Positions 37,001-47,208 of a stretch of DNA of 64,000 nt are shown piece after piece. A model generated the notes under the pieces. That model was given only the letters and a program-made list of their open reading frames with translations, was not told the origin of the DNA and did no database searches. The translations under genes and the position numbers were made by a program. Each line of letters opens with the position of its first letter. The stretch's first letter is position 1. Origin of the DNA: Natronocella acetinitrilica (GTDB lineage Bacteria; Pseudomonadota; Gammaproteobacteria; Nitrococcales; Aquisalimonadaceae); NCBI RefSeq assembly GCF_024170285.1, contig NZ_JALJXV010000009.1:185860-249859 (forward strand), given 5' to 3'.

Positions 37001-37677
37001 CAGGCGTTGCGGGCTTGCTCCGCGAGTTGCGCGATGTGGTCGGCATCGGCGAGCCGGAGCTGGCTTGCCGGTTTGCGGAGCAGGGGGTCCAGCTCGGCAT
37101 ACAGGCTCGCCGGGCCGGGCCAGCAGGCGGTGAAGGCCATGACCGCATCCCGGGGCTGGTTCACGGTTCGCGCACGCCAGTAATCCCGCGCTGCCTCAAG
37201 CCACAGGGAATTGTCATCCACCTGCTTGCCTCGGTCGAACGGCAGCCCGCTGTCAAACGCGTTCTCCGCCACCGCGCGCTGCGAGAAGCCGTGAATGGTG
37301 GTGATGGTGGCTTCATCCATGGTCGCCGCTGCCTGCACCAGGCGTCGGGTGACCGACGCCCGGTCTTCCCCCCTTGCCACCGCGGCCTGAACCAGTTGCT
37401 CGGCGAACTGCGCGTCGTGGGCGTCGTCGTCCAGGCCATGGGCGGCGATGGCCGCCGCCCGGGCCAGTCGGGTGCGGATACGCTCGCGCAGTTCCTGGGT
37501 TGCCGCGCGGGTAAAAGTCATCACCAGGATGTCCCGCGGTGTCAGTTGCTCTTCAAGCAGCAGGCGCAGGTAGAGACCGGCCAGGCTGTATGTCTTGCCG
37601 GTGCCCGCGCTGGCCTCGATCAGGTGCAGACCGCGTAGCGGCATGGTTGCGGCGTCGAACGGTCGAGGTGCTGTCAT
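34033..37677 (-). CDS. recB: RecB subunit of exodeoxyribonuclease V
   Basis: A 1214-residue SF1A 3'-5' helicase with C-terminal nuclease. The ATG at 37677 overlaps the recC stop (ATGA), which settles the start over an upstream in-frame ATG. Walker A is ASAGTGKTYSL (22-32). Helicase motifs include DEFQDTDPSQYDIL, GDPKQAIYRFRGGD and STVHKAKGLQYPVVFLP. The nuclease centre reads DGRYWIIDYKTNLLG near residue 1115, with the conserved Asp-Tyr-Lys. All key residues are present. Confidence 0.97.
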   Translation of the reverse strand: MTAPRPFDAATMPLRGLHLIEASAGTGKTYSLAGLYLRLLLEEQLTPRDILVMTFTRAATQELRERIRTRLARAAAIAAHGLDDDAHDAQFAEQLVQAAVARGEDRASVTRRLVQAAATMDEATITTIHGFSQRAVAENAFDSGLPFDRGKQVDDNSLWLEAARDYWRARTVNQPRDAVMAFTACWPGPASLYAELDPLLRKPASQLRLADADHIAQLAEQARNAWETDAGKLAALLEQAVDAGSFLGDSGLLKEINLPGNSVADMLDALRQGLFSQPDKPPLLPEWVQYLGDADSVAAQVRKRPDQSWFDPHLLPLCQALAPLQRMARGSALVDALRWVEVETLARKRARRQFSFNDMIMALHEAVHDPRIGPALSDALHRTWPWALVDEFQDTDPSQYDILRCIYARERERPGGLIMIGDPKQAIYRFRGGDVHAYLRAGHDADDCFTLPRNFRSTPAVLDAIEALFRQGGEQAFVIDGIRFHTVEPGRASGDRVYSIGTEPLPAMTVWTLPDREDGKPWPGNAAKPRLLHACIKTIADLLHGSGVGEVRCADGECRPIAPADIGILVNSNREATEAQAALAVHGIPAVCLHQDSVFDSRQAGELLQLLQAVANPLDEGLVRAALTCELFAHSMADLIALREDEDAWRAVIEEFQSAHERWHRNGPLDMLQPWLQGAAARLLGWSDGERRMTNWLHLADSLESAAAESFGMAGLIRWLEETMTTPADAESADARQLRLESDEDLVRISTVHKAKGLQYPVVFLPYAALLGSSGKPDVAPYFYHDHLGTPMAALSEQDDSAAQRSAIEEHRAEAMRLLYVALTRAEQALYLSWAPVGGAPDSALALLLHGMDGADAGAWGGKRKAPGWVSAETLGQRLEELQQRAPHAIQVDHLSPEPAGMQSMQPAQAELDRGARDDFPAPRQPWRVFSFSGLVSHASARPEPDQGAEDESHQSGETDPWGVEAEVMVSPAGPAFGTAVHDMLEELDFQSWPLPEPAMQPWIVERLRRHGLVVPDGADGKRLVDNIRRLLDATLTTALPGIGPLQAVEPPHRRSEMEFFLRLGGTNARAVTDCLAAHGYAINLAAERREQLLNGLMHGFIDLTVEADGRYWIIDYKTNLLGARRQDYAAPQLGIAVRAGHYDLQYLIYLVALHRYLQRGLPGYTPEQHLGGAQYLFVRGMNGINADEGVFVDRPSDALILELDALFDGGAAR

Positions 37678-40600
37678 TGACGCACCTCCAGCGGCTCCAT
37701 CCGGGTCAGCAGGGGTTCGCAGAGGGCCGTGCACAGCGCGACGAAGCGTGCCTGCTCGCTGTCCTCCCGGAGGCCGTTACTGCGCTCCAGCAACGGCTGG
37801 AACCAGGCATCGTTGTAGAGGTGGTGGGGCACATATGCAGTCGGTGACAAGCGCACGGCCAGGCGCTTCAATTCCTTTTCGGGATCATGCTTCGCCGGAA
37901 TCGGCCCAACCTGGCCGTAATAGTCGTCTGCCAGATCCGGATGAAAAGTCAGTGGCCGGGATTCGCCATCGCGGAACAGTTGTAGCAGCGTCCGCAGTTC
38001 CGTAGTGGCCTGGTCCGGCTCGATCGCGACTTGCCAACCCACTGGTTCGCCCTGATCCAAGGCGATGAGTTCCAGTCGGTTCGGGCCGCCGGCGGCGGCG
38101 CAGGCAAGCAGATCCACCCAGGACCGCAGGGCATGACGCATGCGCAAGGGCCCCGGCTGCAGGCGGCGCACCGCACCCGGCCAGACATCCGCAACCCGGC
38201 CGCGCAGGCGCAGGTCCTCTGCGAGTGTCAGGTCGACTTCGAAAGGCTCCGGTCCGGGGGTTTCCCGTTGCCAGGTGCGCCATGGCGACAACAGTTGGTT
38301 CACTGCCACCACTTCGCGCCTGAACAGGGGTTCATCCAGCGGCGGAGGCGGCAGTTCGCCAGCAAGGCGAAGATGCTCAGGCGGTGTCTCCGGCAGTGGT
38401 GCGTCGTCCGTGATGTCGGCCTTGTGCAGCAGGTGACGGCGGAGCATGGCTGCAGCAAGCCGGTCCAGGGTCAGCGGGTCCTCTTCTTCTAGTCGCTGGC
38501 GATCGTGCCCCAGGCGCAACTGCAGCCGTTGGCGAAAAAAATACTCTGCGGGGTGGCGCAGGAGTGCCTGCAGATCCCGTAGCTCGACAACACTGTCCCG
38601 GTCGTCCGTCAGCTGGCTTGTATCCAGCCAGCGCGTCGCTTGGGCGCGGGCCCGACCCTGGGCTTCCGTGGCGGCCTGCCATTCAGCGCCGAAAGTGAAG
38701 ACGCGCTCCGGCGCGGCAGTGGAGAAGTAGCGCCGGCTGAACGGTTGCATGGGTTGCCGGGTGATCAGACGTTGCCGCGCCTCATTCGGATCGCAGTCAC
38801 CGAAGTAACCGGTGACCAGAAAGTCCAGCAGTTCGCCGACGATGGGTGATGGTTCCAGCCGGTCGCCGCTCTGCATGTCCTGACCGGTATAGCTGATGTA
38901 GAGCGTCTCGCCGGCGGCGAGCAGGCACTGCAGGAACAGCAGCCGGTCATCGTCCCGCATGCTTCTGTCGCCGAGACGCCGGTAACGGCGCACGATATTG
39001 AATCCGCGATTGCGTTCCTGGCGGGGAAAGTCACCGTCATTCATGCCCAGCAGGCAGACCACCCGGAAGGGGACGGTGCGAAGCGGGATCATGCCGCAGA
39101 AGGTGATGCCGCCGGACAGAAACGGTTGCCGCTCGCTGGCGGCCTGCAGGTTTGTCAGCAGGAGCTCCCGCACGCTTTCCCATTCAAGTGGCGTCTCGCC
39201 GAGGCAGGCGCCGGCGGCCTCGAGAGCGCGAACGGCATCCTGCACCGATGCCAGGGCGGCTTCTTCCCGGGGGTCGTCAGGGTCCGGCTGGATGAGGGAG
39301 GCGACCAGGCGGTTGATCCGCTCGTGCCACGTCTCCGGCGCTGCCGGCGTGGCGAGCTGCTGCCGCCATTCCCGCAGCCGCTCCACGAGCAGCCAGAGCT
39401 TGCCCAGCGCTGCGGTGCCGCCGCCTTCGAGATCGCTCCAGGGCACCACCCGATCCACCGGAGTGTCGTCCACGGAGAGGCTCAGTCCGAGCAGCAGGCG
39501 GTCCAGCCCGAACTGCCAGGTGTTGCGACCGTCCTCCCCGGCACCCATGTGCCTGCGGGTGTCCGCGTCGAGTCCCCAGCGGACGCCGGCGCTTTCGACC
39601 CAGTCCCGCAGGCTGGCGAGATCCGCTTCGTCCAGTCCCAGGCGGCGCATCACCGCCGGAACCGCCACCAGGGTCATCAGGTCATTGGTCGTCCAGCGTG
39701 ACTGGCCAAGATCCAGCAAGGCAGTAAAGGTGCGGGCGATGGGGTGGGACGCCAGCCGGGGCTGATCAGACAGCGTGTAGGGCAGCCGTTTGCGTGGATC
39801 ACTGCCACCGAAGACGCTGCGAATGGCGGGGCTGTATTGTTGCAGATCCGGCAGCATCACGACGATATCCCGGGGCTGCAGGCCCGGATCCCGTGACAGC
39901 AGGTCCAGCAACTGGTCTTGCAGCACCTGCACCTCCCGCAGCGGCCCGTGGCAGGCATGAATCTGCAGGCTGCGGTCCTGCCCGGTGGGCAGGGGGCGTG
40001 GCGTTGGCGCCGCCAGATCGACGATGTCCCGCTGGATTGCGCCCAGCAGTGACGCGTTCTCCGGCCGGCGATAAGCCATGACGTCTCCGAGTTCGGGCTC
40101 CTGGATGCCCGATAGCTCCTCGGAGTAGAGCAGTCGAATGAAATCGCGTCCCGAGCGCCCCAGGGAGGCCAGCAGGGGGTTGCCTGACTCGATGGGCGCC
40201 TCCCCGGCGGGCAGCTCTGTCTCCACCGGAAAGTCTACGCTGAGTCTGTTCGCCTCCAGGTCGCCCCAGTACACGGGAGAGGGGTTTTGCAGCAGGAAGT
40301 GGACATCGATCCGGCCACCCAGGGCATAGAGCGCCCGCAGATAATCCGGCGGCAGATTGCCGAGCCCAAAGCAGAACAGACGCGAGGGCAGGTCCGCCAC
40401 GTCGAGCCGTCCCGCCGCACACAGGCTGATGAAGGTTTCCATGATCCGCGCGCGGTGGTTCCCGCCCAGTCGCTTCACCAGTCGCCGCCAGACCTCCGCC
40501 TGCCAATCCGCCGGCGGCCGCCGCTCGCCCTGACTCTGCTCCCACTGCAGCAGCATGTCCCGTCGATACACCAGGTATTCGTCGAACACATCGGCAAGCT

Positions 40601-40982
40601 GCGTTGCCAGCTGGAAGCGATGCAGCGGCTTCTGGTCACCGGCGAGATAAGCCGAGATCTGGGGCAGGGATTCGGTCAATTCCGGCAGTAACTGGTAGAG
40701 GTGCCACTGCAGGTGTTCCCGGCTCCAGGCGGTGGAGTCCGGATTGCCGGGCAGCGCCTTTTGCAGCAATTGCCAGATGAAGCCCGCCGGCAGGGGGAAC
40801 TCCATGTTGGCGGCAATGCGCTCACTACCGGCGATCTGCATCTGTAGCCAACGGGCAATGCCACGGTTCGGCACCAGCACCAGGTCGGGTTCCAGCAGCC
40901 CGGTGCCCGGCTGGATGCGGCGCAGTTCCGCGAGCAGTTCGGCAAGCTGCGTCAGGTCATTGTGGTGATACAGGTAGAACAT
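37674..40982 (-). CDS. recC: RecC subunit of exodeoxyribonuclease V
   Basis: A 1102-residue subunit that scaffolds the RecBCD complex and reads Chi-like sequences. The start at 40982 gives [13 protein letters not shown], the usual N-terminus of RecC; a longer frame lacks support. Landmarks include [28 protein letters not shown] and [10 protein letters not shown]. It heads recC-recB-recD, each overlapped by 4 bases. The divergent PAS-GGDEF-EAL gene starts 102 bases away. Confidence 0.96.
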   Translation of the reverse strand: MFYLYHHNDLTQLAELLAELRRIQPGTGLLEPDLVLVPNRGIARWLQMQIAGSERIAANMEFPLPAGFIWQLLQKALPGNPDSTAWSREHLQWHLYQLLPELTESLPQISAYLAGDQKPLHRFQLATQLADVFDEYLVYRRDMLLQWEQSQGERRPPADWQAEVWRRLVKRLGGNHRARIMETFISLCAAGRLDVADLPSRLFCFGLGNLPPDYLRALYALGGRIDVHFLLQNPSPVYWGDLEANRLSVDFPVETELPAGEAPIESGNPLLASLGRSGRDFIRLLYSEELSGIQEPELGDVMAYRRPENASLLGAIQRDIVDLAAPTPRPLPTGQDRSLQIHACHGPLREVQVLQDQLLDLLSRDPGLQPRDIVVMLPDLQQYSPAIRSVFGGSDPRKRLPYTLSDQPRLASHPIARTFTALLDLGQSRWTTNDLMTLVAVPAVMRRLGLDEADLASLRDWVESAGVRWGLDADTRRHMGAGEDGRNTWQFGLDRLLLGLSLSVDDTPVDRVVPWSDLEGGGTAALGKLWLLVERLREWRQQLATPAAPETWHERINRLVASLIQPDPDDPREEAALASVQDAVRALEAAGACLGETPLEWESVRELLLTNLQAASERQPFLSGGITFCGMIPLRTVPFRVVCLLGMNDGDFPRQERNRGFNIVRRYRRLGDRSMRDDDRLLFLQCLLAAGETLYISYTGQDMQSGDRLEPSPIVGELLDFLVTGYFGDCDPNEARQRLITRQPMQPFSRRYFSTAAPERVFTFGAEWQAATEAQGRARAQATRWLDTSQLTDDRDSVVELRDLQALLRHPAEYFFRQRLQLRLGHDRQRLEEEDPLTLDRLAAAMLRRHLLHKADITDDAPLPETPPEHLRLAGELPPPPLDEPLFRREVVAVNQLLSPWRTWQRETPGPEPFEVDLTLAEDLRLRGRVADVWPGAVRRLQPGPLRMRHALRSWVDLLACAAAGGPNRLELIALDQGEPVGWQVAIEPDQATTELRTLLQLFRDGESRPLTFHPDLADDYYGQVGPIPAKHDPEKELKRLAVRLSPTAYVPHHLYNDAWFQPLLERSNGLREDSEQARFVALCTALCEPLLTRMEPLEVRQ

Positions 40983-41084
40983 TATTTCTGGCGACCGACT
41001 TGCTCTGTTTGGCACTATGCTATTCGATACCAGGGAAGAACGGCCGACAGAGCGGCCGCACAACACGAAGGGTGGCAGACCGGC

Positions 41085-44000
41085 ATGCAATTGGCGAGGC
41101 GAATCCACTCATTGCCCCTCCGGGTGGCGGTGACTTACTGTGTATTCGCAAGTCTGTGGATTCTCTTCAGTGACTGGGCCTTGTATCTGGTTGGCCTTGA
41201 CGCCTCGCTCTACGCATGGACCAGCATGGTCAAGGGCCTGGGGTTCGTACTGGTCTCGGGCGTGCTGCTCTACACCCTCGTACGCCGCAATACGGCCATC
41301 ATTGGCAGGGCTCAGGACGACCTCACTGAGGCGGAATCGCGCCTCCGACGGCTCATGGAGGCACTGCCTCACGGGGTGCTGGAACTCGACGCCCACGGCC
41401 GCATTGGCTTCTGCAACACCGCCGGTGGCGACATTCTCGGCCGCCCAGCCGCAGAGTTACTCGGACACCCCTTATCTGCCATTACCGATGACGCCTCCTC
41501 GCAGGCCTTGCTTGGCCAGTTGCTCGAGGATTGGGAGCAGGGCGTCGGGCAGGGTGGCGAGATGGTACTGCAGGTTCGGCGCCACGATGGAGGGCATCGT
41601 GACGTTGAGCTGAGCTGGGAGAATGAGGCGAAGAGCGGGCGCGGCGTCCGGGCCTGCCTCGTTGTATTAACCGACATTACCGAGCGGTTGGCGGCCGAGC
41701 GCTCGCGGCTGCGCCTGGCGGCCGTACTCGAGACCACCAGTGACCTGGTTGCCATGGTCGATCCGGCTGGGCGCGTGCTCTATCTCAATCAGAGCGGTCG
41801 TCAGTTGCTCGGTCTCAGGGATGTGCCGGATCTCTCCGCCCTGGAACTCTCCCGATTCATTCCGCCGCGCTGCCGGGTCGTCTTGATGCGCGACGCGCTC
41901 ACGCAGGCCCGGGAGATGGGTACATGGGCGGGCGACGGCGCCTTGCTGCATGTCGACGGTACCGAGATCCCTGTATCGCAGGTCGTGATTGCCCATACCG
42001 ACGGTGAGGGTGAGCCACAGTTCTTCTCCACCGTCGCCAGGGATATGACCGAGAAGCGGCGTGCGGAAGCGGCGCTGCACACCTCCCGGGAGCAGTACCG
42101 CATGCTGGTGGAAAATACCCAGGAAGGGTTGGCGGTGGCCGAACGCGGCAATGTCCGCTTCGTCAATCCTCGTCTGGTCGCCATGCTGGGCTACCCCGAG
42201 GCCATCTACTACATGCGGCCCTGGGTCAGTTTCATCCATCCGGACGACCGTGAGCCCGTCATCGCCTGGTACCGCGGTCGTCGTCATGGTGCGCAGCAGC
42301 GCGATATCTGCGCCTTCCGATTGACGGCCGCAGACGGTGAGCTGGTCTGGGTGGAGGCCAAGGCCGTTGATGTGCAGTGGGAGGGCAAGCCGGCAACCCT
42401 GTCATTCCTGACGGATGTCAGCGGCCAGATGGAGGCGCAATCCCGGCTCAACTATCTGGCCGACTATGACGAGCTGACGGGGCTGATGAATCGCCGCCCG
42501 TTACTTGAGCGGCTCGGCAAGCTGCTGCAGGAGGAGGGCCAGCCGGCTGTTCCTCTGGCGGTGGTCTACGTGGACTTGAGCCGTTTTCAGATCTTCAACG
42601 ACAGCCATGGTCACAGCATTGGTGATCAGCTGATCCGCATCGCGGCCAATCGGCTGGCGGCGGATGCCTCACGTAACGATCTGGTCGCCCGGGTGGCCGG
42701 CGACGAATTCGCCCTGGTCCTGCGTGACGCGCGGGATACCGACGCGCTGTCGCAACGCGTCCGGCAGATGCTCCATCGCCTGGCGGAGGCCGTGCAATTG
42801 GGTGGTCACGAGTTCTACCTCAATGCCCGCGCCGGCATCAGCCTGTATCCCTGGGATGGCGAGGATGCCGCCGTGTTGCTTCGTAACGCCGCCAGCGCGC
42901 TGGACCTGGCGCGTGCATCGGGGGTGGGCACCTTCCAGTTCTACGCAGCCGCGCTCAACCAGAAAGCGCTGGACCGCCTGACGCTGGAGACAGACCTGCG
43001 CCACGCGCTGGCCAAGGGTGAGTTTCACCTGGAGTGGCAACCCCAGGCGGATCTCGCGACGGGGCGGATTCTCGGGGGTGAAGCCCTGTTGCGCTGGCAA
43101 CACGGCAGCCGTGGCCTGATCAGTCCGGCGGAATTCATTCCGGCGCTGGAGGATACCGGGCTCATCGTGCCGGTGGGCCATTGGGTGCTGGAGCAGGCCT
43201 GCCGCCAACAGCGACTGTGGCGGGAGGAGTTGGGGGTCAATCTGCGGGTGTCCATCAATCTCTCACCGAGGCAGGTGGTGCTTGAGGACCTACCGGCTAT
43301 CGTTGCCGAGATACTCGCCGAGACCGGCGCGGCGCCGGATTGCGTCGAACTCGAGATCACGGAAAGCTCGCTGATTCGCGACCCCGAGGCGGTGGCGCTC
43401 AGATTGGGCGAGCTCAAGCGCACTGGCGTCAGCATCGCCGTGGACGACTTTGGCACCGGGTACTCCTCGCTGGCCTACTTCCGCCGTTTCCCGGTGGACT
43501 CCCTCAAGATCGACATGAGCTTCGTCGCGGAAGTCACCGGGGATGTCGACTCCGCGGAAATCACGCGCACCATCATCGCCATGGGTCAGAGTCTGCGTAT
43601 TCGGGTCATTGCCGAAGGCGTCGAGACGGTTGGCCAGTTGCAGTTCCTGCGGCGCCACGGCTGTGACTGGATGCAGGGTTTTCTGCTGGCTCGCTCGTTG
43701 TTGCCGGCGGCGTTCAGCGAAGTGGTCCGCTCCGACCTGCACCTGCCCGGCCTTGCCTGGGATGAGCTCTCGCCCCGGGTCGCCTTTCTGTCTGACCGCG
43801 ACGTGGACGCCACGCCCCTGGAGGAGGGGGCCTTGGGCCTCGGGCTGGAATGTCTCCGCTTTCGTGACGTCGGCGATGCCATGGAGAGCCTGTCCGCCGA
43901 TCGGGTGGTGCTGTTCGTGATTGATGGCGCTTTCCGCGAAGTGCCCATTGCCAGGCTTGTGGGCACGATCGCGTCGCTCTACCCATGGGTGCGGGTTGTG

Positions 44001-44147
44001 GTGGCGCATGAGCAGCGTGGCCGGCGCGGTCGACAGGAGTACGGGGCCATGGTCGTCTCGTTACCGCTGCTGCCCTCGGAAGTCGACCAGACTTTGCGTC
44101 TCGCCGTCGGCCATGCCAGGCCGTTGGCCGCAAGGGCGAGGCCGTGA
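41085..44147 (+). CDS. Membrane PAS-PAS-PAS-GGDEF-EAL protein with C-terminal receiver-like tail
   Basis: A 1020-residue c-di-GMP signalling protein. Two membrane helices lie in the first 75 residues. Three PAS-type domains follow (about 90-200, 215-330, 335-450). The GGDEF domain has AGDEF in place of GGDEF near residue 538, so cyclase activity may be weak or lost. The EAL domain keeps [20 protein letters not shown] and the late ECG-type Glu region, so phosphodiesterase activity is likely. About 130 further residues after the EAL domain resemble a receiver-type fold without a clear phosphoacceptor. Divergent from recC. Confidence 0.9.
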   Translation: MQLARRIHSLPLRVAVTYCVFASLWILFSDWALYLVGLDASLYAWTSMVKGLGFVLVSGVLLYTLVRRNTAIIGRAQDDLTEAESRLRRLMEALPHGVLELDAHGRIGFCNTAGGDILGRPAAELLGHPLSAITDDASSQALLGQLLEDWEQGVGQGGEMVLQVRRHDGGHRDVELSWENEAKSGRGVRACLVVLTDITERLAAERSRLRLAAVLETTSDLVAMVDPAGRVLYLNQSGRQLLGLRDVPDLSALELSRFIPPRCRVVLMRDALTQAREMGTWAGDGALLHVDGTEIPVSQVVIAHTDGEGEPQFFSTVARDMTEKRRAEAALHTSREQYRMLVENTQEGLAVAERGNVRFVNPRLVAMLGYPEAIYYMRPWVSFIHPDDREPVIAWYRGRRHGAQQRDICAFRLTAADGELVWVEAKAVDVQWEGKPATLSFLTDVSGQMEAQSRLNYLADYDELTGLMNRRPLLERLGKLLQEEGQPAVPLAVVYVDLSRFQIFNDSHGHSIGDQLIRIAANRLAADASRNDLVARVAGDEFALVLRDARDTDALSQRVRQMLHRLAEAVQLGGHEFYLNARAGISLYPWDGEDAAVLLRNAASALDLARASGVGTFQFYAAALNQKALDRLTLETDLRHALAKGEFHLEWQPQADLATGRILGGEALLRWQHGSRGLISPAEFIPALEDTGLIVPVGHWVLEQACRQQRLWREELGVNLRVSINLSPRQVVLEDLPAIVAEILAETGAAPDCVELEITESSLIRDPEAVALRLGELKRTGVSIAVDDFGTGYSSLAYFRRFPVDSLKIDMSFVAEVTGDVDSAEITRTIIAMGQSLRIRVIAEGVETVGQLQFLRRHGCDWMQGFLLARSLLPAAFSEVVRSDLHLPGLAWDELSPRVAFLSDRDVDATPLEEGALGLGLECLRFRDVGDAMESLSADRVVLFVIDGAFREVPIARLVGTIASLYPWVRVVVAHEQRGRRGRQEYGAMVVSLPLLPSEVDQTLRLAVGHARPLAARARP

Positions 44148-44170
44148 TGGCCTGCGGTGACCGACGTTCT

Positions 44171-44647
44171 TCAGCGGCAGTACTGTTCGTTTAATTGCGC
44201 CAGGAAGTCGCGTGTCCCGCGATTGTCGATGGGCTCCCCCCGGTCGTCCCCGTGAAATGCCTTGCGCAGCTGCAGCGGCCACGCCTCCTCCGACTGCTTG
44301 AGTTTGTCCAGCGAGCCCCACCAGACCACGCCCATCCGAGGTGCCGTTGCGCAGTTACAGGCATCACGCAGGGCATCGGTGAGCCCGGTCACCGAGGCGG
44401 GCACCAGAGCGGCACGCAGTTTGTCCCGCAGCTCGAGCACATCGGTTGGCGGCAGCTCATGTCGCCAGGGCTCCATCCGCGCCAGAAACTGGGCCAGTTC
44501 GGTGGCCTCTGCGAAGCAGGCCATGCGAATCCGGGCAGCCTCCGGCCAGGGCGAAGCCGTGAAGAGAATCATCCGGTTTCGTAACGGGTTACGGTTGCGC
44601 AGCAGTTCATCCAGGTCTTCGGGGTCTTGGCCTTCCCAGTCATACAT
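44171..44647 (-). CDS. Hypothetical protein (158 codons with stop)
   Basis: A 157-residue acidic protein of unknown family. The ATG at 44647 has GGAGG ten bases upstream and beats a longer start. It is predicted to be soluble, with Trp-rich spots (GVVWWGSLDKL). It is convergent with the PAS-GGDEF-EAL gene and divergent from the MBL-fold gene 66 bases away. No domain recognised. Confidence 0.65.
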   Translation of the reverse strand: MYDWEGQDPEDLDELLRNRNPLRNRMILFTASPWPEAARIRMACFAEATELAQFLARMEPWRHELPPTDVLELRDKLRAALVPASVTGLTDALRDACNCATAPRMGVVWWGSLDKLKQSEEAWPLQLRKAFHGDDRGEPIDNRGTRDFLAQLNEQYCR

Positions 44648-44712
44648 GGGGTCGGGTCCTCCACTTGTGTCATGGCCGGGAGCAGGCATAATGCGCCCCT
44701 TGTCTCGCGAAG

Positions 44713-45741
44713 ATGCCGGTCATCGAGATGGATCTGCGCTACCCCTTCCCGGAACCCACCATAGGCTGCCCCCAGCGCGTTGCGGACGGCGTTGAGTTGT
44801 TGCGCATGCCGCTCCCCTTCGCATTGAACCACATCAACCTGTGGCTGCTCAGCGATACCGATGGCTGGGCGCTGGTGGATACCGGCATGGCGACCAACGC
44901 CTGCCGGAATGCCTGGGAGCCGATCCTGCAGTCGTACGGCGCAGAACGTCTCAAGACGATACTCGTAACCCACTTCCACCCGGACCATGTGGGCCTGGCG
45001 GGCTGGTTGCACCAGCGAAGTGGAGCACAGGTCTGCATGAGCGCGGAAGAGGCTGCCACTGCTCGACGCATCTACGCGGCGGCGGACGAAGAGCACGGAC
45101 GCGTGATCGCAGACTTTCTCGGGCTGCATGGGCTGAGCCCGGAGCAGGGAGCAGAGGTTCGTCGCCGTGGCAACAAGTACCGGCCCGCCGTCTCCGAGCT
45201 TCCGGAAAAGGTGGCGACGCGGCGCGGCGGCGACACCATCAGGCTGGCCGGGCGTGATTGGCAGTTGATCAGTGTCTCCGGGCATTCGCCGGAGCATCTC
45301 TGTGCCTACGATCCGGAAGCGGGGGTTCTGATCGCCGGAGATCAGGTGCTGCCGCGCATCACCAGCAATGTCAGCGTTGGTCCGAACATGCCCGAGGCCG
45401 ATCCGCTGCGCGAGTTTCTGGAGTCCCTGGGGCGGTTGCGGGACTTGCCGGCCGATACACTGGTACTGCCAAGCCATGGCTTGCCGTTCGTCGGGCTACG
45501 GGAACGGATTGATGCGATAATCGGTCATCATGCCGAGCGGCTGGCACTACTGCGCGAGACGTGCCGCCGGCCGTGTACAGCCGCGGAGTTGTTGCCGGCA
45601 CTATTTCGTCGCCCGCTGGATAGCCACACCCTGTTCTTCGCCATGGGTGAGGCCATTGCCCACCTGCATTACCTCTGGCATGCGGGCGAGGCCGACAGGC
45701 AGCTGGGAGCCGATGGCGTGTATCGTTTCAGCATTTCCTGA
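44713..45741 (+). CDS. MBL-fold metallo-hydrolase
   Basis: A 342-residue metallo-beta-lactamase-fold enzyme. The zinc motif THFHPDHVG is present, with further His/Asp ligands in VSGHSPEHLC, AGDQVLP and LPSHGLPF. The C-terminal about 90 residues form a helical extension with a His-containing stretch GEAIAHLHYLWHAG, like the GloB-like/LACTB2-type group. Substrate unknown. The start at 44713 has no strong ribosome-binding site; ATG at 44728 is an alternative. Confidence 0.85.
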   Translation: MPVIEMDLRYPFPEPTIGCPQRVADGVELLRMPLPFALNHINLWLLSDTDGWALVDTGMATNACRNAWEPILQSYGAERLKTILVTHFHPDHVGLAGWLHQRSGAQVCMSAEEAATARRIYAAADEEHGRVIADFLGLHGLSPEQGAEVRRRGNKYRPAVSELPEKVATRRGGDTIRLAGRDWQLISVSGHSPEHLCAYDPEAGVLIAGDQVLPRITSNVSVGPNMPEADPLREFLESLGRLRDLPADTLVLPSHGLPFVGLRERIDAIIGHHAERLALLRETCRRPCTAAELLPALFRRPLDSHTLFFAMGEAIAHLHYLWHAGEADRQLGADGVYRFSIS

Positions 45742-45794
45742 GCCGCCTGTGCGGACAGGCAGGCACAAGATTCATCAGGGTGAAGACGACTTTT

Positions 45795-46121
45795 ATGGCA
45801 AAACAGCGCATCTACAAGATCATTTTCTTCAATCAGGGCCAGGTCTACGAGATCTACGCGCACAAGGTGGCGCAGGGTGGCCTCATGGGCTTCATTGAAG
45901 TCGAGCAACTGAGCTTCGGCGAGCGTAGCCAGGTCGTGGTGGATCCGTCCGAGGAGCGCCTGGCTGCTGAGTTCGAAGGTGTGCAGCGGACTTACCTGCC
46001 CATGCACGCCGTGATCCGTATCGACGAAGTGGAGCGGGTGGGCACCGGCAAGATCAGCGACGCCAAGGGCAACGTCACCGCGTTCCCCATCCCCGGCTAC
46101 GGCCCCGGCCCCAAGCGCTGA
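45795..46121 (+). CDS. DUF1820 family protein
   Basis: A 108-residue soluble protein of the DUF1820 family, common in gammaproteobacteria. The family pattern is complete: IYKIIFFNQGQVYEIYA near the start and VVDPSEERLAAEFEGVQRTYLPMHAVIRIDEVER. The ATG at 45795 gives the usual length; a GTG 15 bases upstream is in frame. Function unknown. Confidence 0.88.
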   Translation: MAKQRIYKIIFFNQGQVYEIYAHKVAQGGLMGFIEVEQLSFGERSQVVVDPSEERLAAEFEGVQRTYLPMHAVIRIDEVERVGTGKISDAKGNVTAFPIPGYGPGPKR

Positions 46122-46196
46122 CACGCTTGCGGCCCGCGCCGACGTGGTTTAACCTTGCGGCCCTTGAAACGCCGCACGATCATCCAGAGCAATACC

Positions 46197-46288
<92 letters not shown>

Positions 46289-46299
46289 ACACACAAACG

Positions 46300-46323
46300 C
46301 GGCTCCCATCGGGAGCCGTTTTT
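46300..46323 (+). terminator. Intrinsic terminator of tRNA-Ser
   Basis: An 8-bp stem CGGCTCCC/GGGAGCCG with a 3-base loop is followed by five T residues, 13 bases after the tRNA. Confidence 0.9.
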
Positions 46324-46451
46324 GTGTGTATCGACTGGCCGGGATTCGAGCCCTCGGAACAGACAAGTCGGGTTCGACGACCGAGCGCAGCGAGGGAGAA
46401 GGTCGCCGCAGGCGGCGGCCCGAAGGGCGAGGCGCGCCGCGCCGAATTGGA

Positions 46452-46467
46452 CCTCCCTCTCCGCCAT
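46452..46467 (+). repeat. Duplicated 3' end of tRNA-Ser (possible attachment site)
   Basis: CCTCCCTCTCCGCCAT is a 16-base exact copy of the end of the tRNA gene (46273-46288). The sequence after it turns AT-rich and leads into the accessory region. Such 3'-end copies are typical att traces of elements that integrate at tRNA genes. No integrase is visible. The 163 bases between the copies hold the terminator and no gene. Confidence 0.55.
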
Positions 46468-46567
46468 TTAATTATAAAATCAGTAACTTACTCAGAATTG
46501 CCGGAGCACATCGGCTACGCTCCGTGCGCGATTCAATAGCGCGAACACGGATTGCTCAGCATCCTAC

Positions 46568-46603
46568 TGTACGCTACCCTGTACATAGACAACATCCTGT
46601 ACA
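46568..46603 (+). promoter_or_regulatory. YefM-type operator with TGTACA repeats
   Basis: Two TGTACA cores (46580-46585 and 46598-46603) and a near-match TGTACG (46568-46573) lie just before yefM. In Escherichia coli the YefM-YoeB complex binds palindromes with the same TGTACA core, so autoregulation here is likely. Confidence 0.7.
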
Positions 46604-46614
46604 GGGGCAGCCTC

Positions 46615-46866
46615 ATGGATGCCATCAGCTACACAGCCGCCAGAACCAATCTGGCAAAGACCATGGAGCAGGTCTGCGAAGACCACTCTCCCGTGATCAT
46701 TACCCGGAACAAGGCGCAGTCCGTGGTGATGATCTCCCTTGAGGACTATGAGGCGTTGCAAGAGACCGCATATCTCTTGCGCGCACCAAGGAACGCCCGT
46801 CGTTTGCTGGAATCCGTTGCGGAGCTGGAGCAGGGCGGTGGTCAGGGAAAGGAACTTCTTGAATGA
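46615..46866 (+). CDS. yefM: Antitoxin YefM (Phd/YefM family)
   Basis: An 83-residue antitoxin. The ATG at 46615 follows AGGGGC and the TGTACA repeats. The N-terminal DNA-binding fold reads AISYTAARTNLAKTMEQV, with the typical TRNKAQSVVMISLEDYEAL core; the C-terminal acidic tail would wrap the toxin. Its stop overlaps the toxin start (ATGA), the standard coupling. Confidence 0.93.
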   Translation: MDAISYTAARTNLAKTMEQVCEDHSPVIITRNKAQSVVMISLEDYEALQETAYLLRAPRNARRLLESVAELEQGGGQGKELLE

Positions 46867-47117
46867 AACCCATCTTCTCCGAGAACGCCTGGGAAGACTA
46901 TCTGTACTGGCAAAAAACTGACAAAAAGATCCTTAGGCGAATCAACAAGCTGATCAAGCGAACCAAACGAGAACCGTTTGAAGGTGTGGGTAAACCTGAG
47001 CTCCTCAAACACAGTCTTGCCGGTTACTGGTCGCGAAGAATCAATGAAGAACACCGAATGGTGTACAAGGTCACGGATGACGCCTTACTTATCGCCCAGG
47101 TTCGATTTCACTACTGA
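46863..47117 (+). CDS. yoeB: Toxin YoeB (RelE superfamily mRNA interferase)
   Basis: An 84-residue toxin, exactly the length of Escherichia coli YoeB. Catalytic residues match in number: E46, R65 and H83, with a terminal RFHY. It would cleave ribosome-bound mRNA when free of YefM. The stop codon abuts an attC-like site, so the pair could be carried as a cassette, though it points opposite to the other genes of the array. Confidence 0.95.
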   Translation: MKPIFSENAWEDYLYWQKTDKKILRRINKLIKRTKREPFEGVGKPELLKHSLAGYWSRRINEEHRMVYKVTDDALLIAQVRFHY

Positions 47118-47192
47118 TTTAACGCCCAGCGTAACCGGCCGAATTTGGAGCGCCAGCGGAAAATCCGGTCCGCGTTGACGCTGTTGTTATGT
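47117..47192. other. attC-like site a
   Basis: A 76-bp imperfect inverted repeat with outer boxes ATTTAAC (matches RYYYAAC) and GTTATGT, and inner arms (CCCAGCGT against ACGCTGTTG, then CGGCCGAATTT against AAATCCGGTCCG). It sits between the convergent yoeB gene and the methyltransferase remnant, right at both 3' ends, as expected of an integron cassette recombination site. Confidence 0.6.
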
Positions 47193-47208
47193 GCATACTG
47201 CTCCCTGC

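Noticed and set aside
45267..45279. Third copy of the 13-mer GATCAGTGTCTCC
   Set aside because: It lies inside the conserved VSGHSPE zinc motif of the MBL-fold gene, so it is a chance match and not a MITE trace.
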